Shown here one piece after another: positions 62,538 to 64,000 of a stretch of 64,000 bases of DNA. This DNA is from Ochrobactrum quorumnocens (lineage in GTDB: Bacteria > Pseudomonadota > Alphaproteobacteria > Rhizobiales > Rhizobiaceae): positions 310,001-374,000 of the forward strand of contig NZ_CP022605.1 of the NCBI RefSeq assembly GCF_002278035.1. Direction: 5' to 3'. The position numbers were made by a program, and so were the translations under genes. Below the pieces are notes generated by a model. The model saw only the letters and a program-made list of their open reading frames with translations. It did not search any database and was not told the origin of the DNA. The first letter of the stretch is position 1. The number at the start of each line of letters is the position of its first letter.

Positions 62538-63845
62538 TTATAGGTCTCCCAGAAGGTCGTTAATTCTGTTTTCTGATTCCGTAAGGGCTTCTTCTATAGG
62601 CTTGTTTCCTACGATAGCCGCATTTAGCTCTTCTGCTAAGATATCTTGGATAGCAAATTGCCGTTGAACTTGTGGTGGCAATGTCTGGCCTGTAGTTGCA
62701 ATTTTCTCGACGTCAGAGCGGTGTGGCATCGCTGCGAATGTTTCTGAATCGATAATGGACTGGATTGCAGGCAAATGCCCGGTGCGTGCCCACTCGGTTT
62801 CATTGTCAGCTAGAAACTTAAACAGCTTGCCGATGGCCGCACTTTGCTCATCTGATCTATCTCTTTTCGGAAGAACCCATGCATGCCCATCGGCATAAGT
62901 TGCGTTTTTCTCAGGAAACAACTGAGATACCGGATATACGCGATAACCGTCTGAGAGAGGGTTGCCCGGCTTTTTTGCTTGCTCGTCGAATGTACCAATG
63001 AGCCACGTGCCATTCACCGCAATACCACCTGCCCCCTGACTAAAGGCTGCCACCGAGGCGGCGTAATCCATATCCTTTGTACTTAGTCCCTCAGTATAAA
63101 TCTTCTTCATCAGCGAAAGCGCCGCCACACCCTCTGGCGATTTCAGCTTTATCTCGGCTGGATTGGCAAAGAAATCTGAATTCTGTTGCTGCAACCAGGT
63201 GTAGAATAGCCTTGCATAGGCCGCGCTTTCGTTCGCCGTGATTTGCACAAAATAAGGTTTTCCAGTCTTCTCCTTAAACTGGGTACCTTGAACAAACAAT
63301 TCATCGACACTCGTCGGCAGAATTGGCGTGCCATCCGGGTTTACCAAACCCGCTTCTTTCATCAGATTCATATTGATATGAAACAACATTGTCCACGTGT
63401 CAAAAGGCAGACCATAAACAGCCTCTTCTTTTGTCACGCCACTTTTGGCCACATCAGTGAAGGTTGACAAATCAACGCCTGCGCTGGTCAAAAGCTCGTC
63501 GATCGGCTCGATCAATCCACGCGACTGATAGTCAGGTATGATCGAATAATGCATGCTCACCACATCTGGAGCAGACCGAGAGGCCAACTGTGCATTAAGC
63601 TGATCATAACCGGGCCACTCGACGGTAGTGACATTCACTTTTATATCAGGGTTATCTTGCTGAAATTTATTAACCAGAGTGGTTATGATGCCGCATTCAC
63701 CGACAGCTTTTGAAACATCCGTACTCTTGCCATATTCGGCTTCGCAAGCACCGAAGAAACGTTGCAGATTGATCGTTACTTCCGCTTGCGCAACCGACAT
63801 CAGGCTATAGAAACCAAATACACTTCCAAGTAAAATTCGTTTCAT
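62538..63845 (-). CDS. Carbohydrate ABC substrate-binding protein (MalE/UgpB-type)
   Basis: A 435-residue binding protein of family 1 with Sec signal MKRILLGSVFGFYSLMSVAQA. The mature part shows VTINLQRFFGACEAEYGKSTD, LVNKFQQDNPDIKVNVTTVEWPGYDQLNAQLASRSAPDVVSMHYSIIPDYQSRGLIEPIDELL, and GAGGIAVNGTWLIGTF, as in sugar or glycerol-3-phosphate-type importers. It lies downstream of a MalG-type permease on the same strand, 55 bp away, so the operon reads permeases first, then binding protein. The ligand is unknown. Confidence 0.9.
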   Translation of the reverse strand: MKRILLGSVFGFYSLMSVAQAEVTINLQRFFGACEAEYGKSTDVSKAVGECGIITTLVNKFQQDNPDIKVNVTTVEWPGYDQLNAQLASRSAPDVVSMHYSIIPDYQSRGLIEPIDELLTSAGVDLSTFTDVAKSGVTKEEAVYGLPFDTWTMLFHINMNLMKEAGLVNPDGTPILPTSVDELFVQGTQFKEKTGKPYFVQITANESAAYARLFYTWLQQQNSDFFANPAEIKLKSPEGVAALSLMKKIYTEGLSTKDMDYAASVAAFSQGAGGIAVNGTWLIGTFDEQAKKPGNPLSDGYRVYPVSQLFPEKNATYADGHAWVLPKRDRSDEQSAAIGKLFKFLADNETEWARTGHLPAIQSIIDSETFAAMPHRSDVEKIATTGQTLPPQVQRQFAIQDILAEELNAAIVGNKPIEEALTESENRINDLLGDL

Positions 63846-63900
63846 TTCTCTCTCCCTTTTTTGCTTCGCATGAAAGATCGCTCCTCCGATCCATCATCTG

Positions 63901-64000
63901 CTATTTGACCGCCCCACCCGACACGGCGGTAACAATGTGTTTTTGAAACAGAACATAGACGATGATCACTGGTAGACTGGCGAAGACAGCCTGAGCCGTT
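63901..64000 (-). CDS. Carbohydrate ABC permease, MalG-type, C-terminal end (cut by window edge)
   Basis: The last 33 codons only: TAQAVFASLPVIIVYVLFQKHIVTAVSGGAVK, then TAG at 63901. This ending is characteristic of MalG/UgpE-type permeases, which finish in a QKxxVxGxxxGAVK tail. The gene continues beyond the window and precedes the binding-protein gene in the same leftward operon. Confidence 0.88.
   Translation of the reverse strand, partial: TAQAVFASLPVIIVYVLFQKHIVTAVSGGAVK

Noticed and set aside
1..64000. CRISPR array, tRNA or rRNA genes
   Set aside because: No regularly spaced short repeats, cloverleaf-like sequence or conserved rRNA stretches were seen on either strand.

Overview
The window looks like a 64 kb piece of an alphaproteobacterial replicon (order Hyphomicrobiales). 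Brucella/Ochrobactrum is the best guess. It rests on protein flavour: a FrcBCA-type sugar importer with a ROK repressor, many ABC importers each paired with flavin oxidoreductases, and GcvA-like LysR regulators. No 16S rRNA, tRNA or origin is present to confirm it. I see no CRISPR array and no tRNA/rRNA gene.

Layout. 1-8 kb: the 5' part of a gamma-glutamyltransferase gene, a GFA-family zinc protein, a decayed alpha/beta-hydrolase gene, a divergent SDR/AraC pair with a clear operator, a decayed exported-protein gene, an FMN reductase, and envelope proteins (a DUF3829 lipoprotein and two membrane proteins). 8.6-12.7 kb: IS630 and IS110 remnants around an amino-acid-oxidase-like flavoenzyme and an Lrp/AsnC regulator. 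12.8-29.9 kb: two leftward dipeptide-type ABC operons. The ATPase, both permease genes and the 3' tip of the binding-protein gene are one 3,602-bp block present twice in direct orientation with an 11,866-bp offset, and each copy is joined to a different Tat-signal binding protein. Between the copies lie a flavin:NADH oxidoreductase, a LysR regulator, a RelE-type toxin-antitoxin pair, a DUF4279 protein, an IS5-family element and a complete IS110/IS1111-type element that abuts copy 2.

30-51.5 kb: a large catabolic region. It holds a class-III aminotransferase, two GNAT proteins, two copies of a haloacid-dehalogenase-like + FAD-oxidoreductase gene pair, a six-gene leftward operon (semialdehyde dehydrogenase, tartrate-dehydrogenase-like enzyme, aldehyde dehydrogenase, cupin, 2-hydroxyacid dehydrogenase, ArgE-like deacetylase), a LysR regulator, and a rightward spermidine/putrescine-type ABC importer operon ending in a GMC oxidoreductase. 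Together these suggest import and oxidative breakdown of amines or amino-acid derivatives through aldehydes to central metabolism; the real substrate cannot be read from sequence. 51.6-59 kb: a sugar locus. A ROK repressor, ROK kinase and inositol-monophosphatase-like enzyme read left; the FrcBCA-like importer and a TIM-barrel isomerase/epimerase read right. The AT-rich gap between them carries two similar operator-like palindromes. 59-62.3 kb: a small accessory island with an IS6 remnant, a Fic protein carrying its own inhibitory motif, and a ParDE pair. 62.5-64 kb: the start of another sugar ABC operon (binding protein, then a MalG-type permease cut by the window end).

Coordinates use the start codon judged best from ribosome-binding sites and family alignment, so several genes are shorter than the longest possible reading frame. 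All family assignments come from reading motifs by eye; no database search was run.
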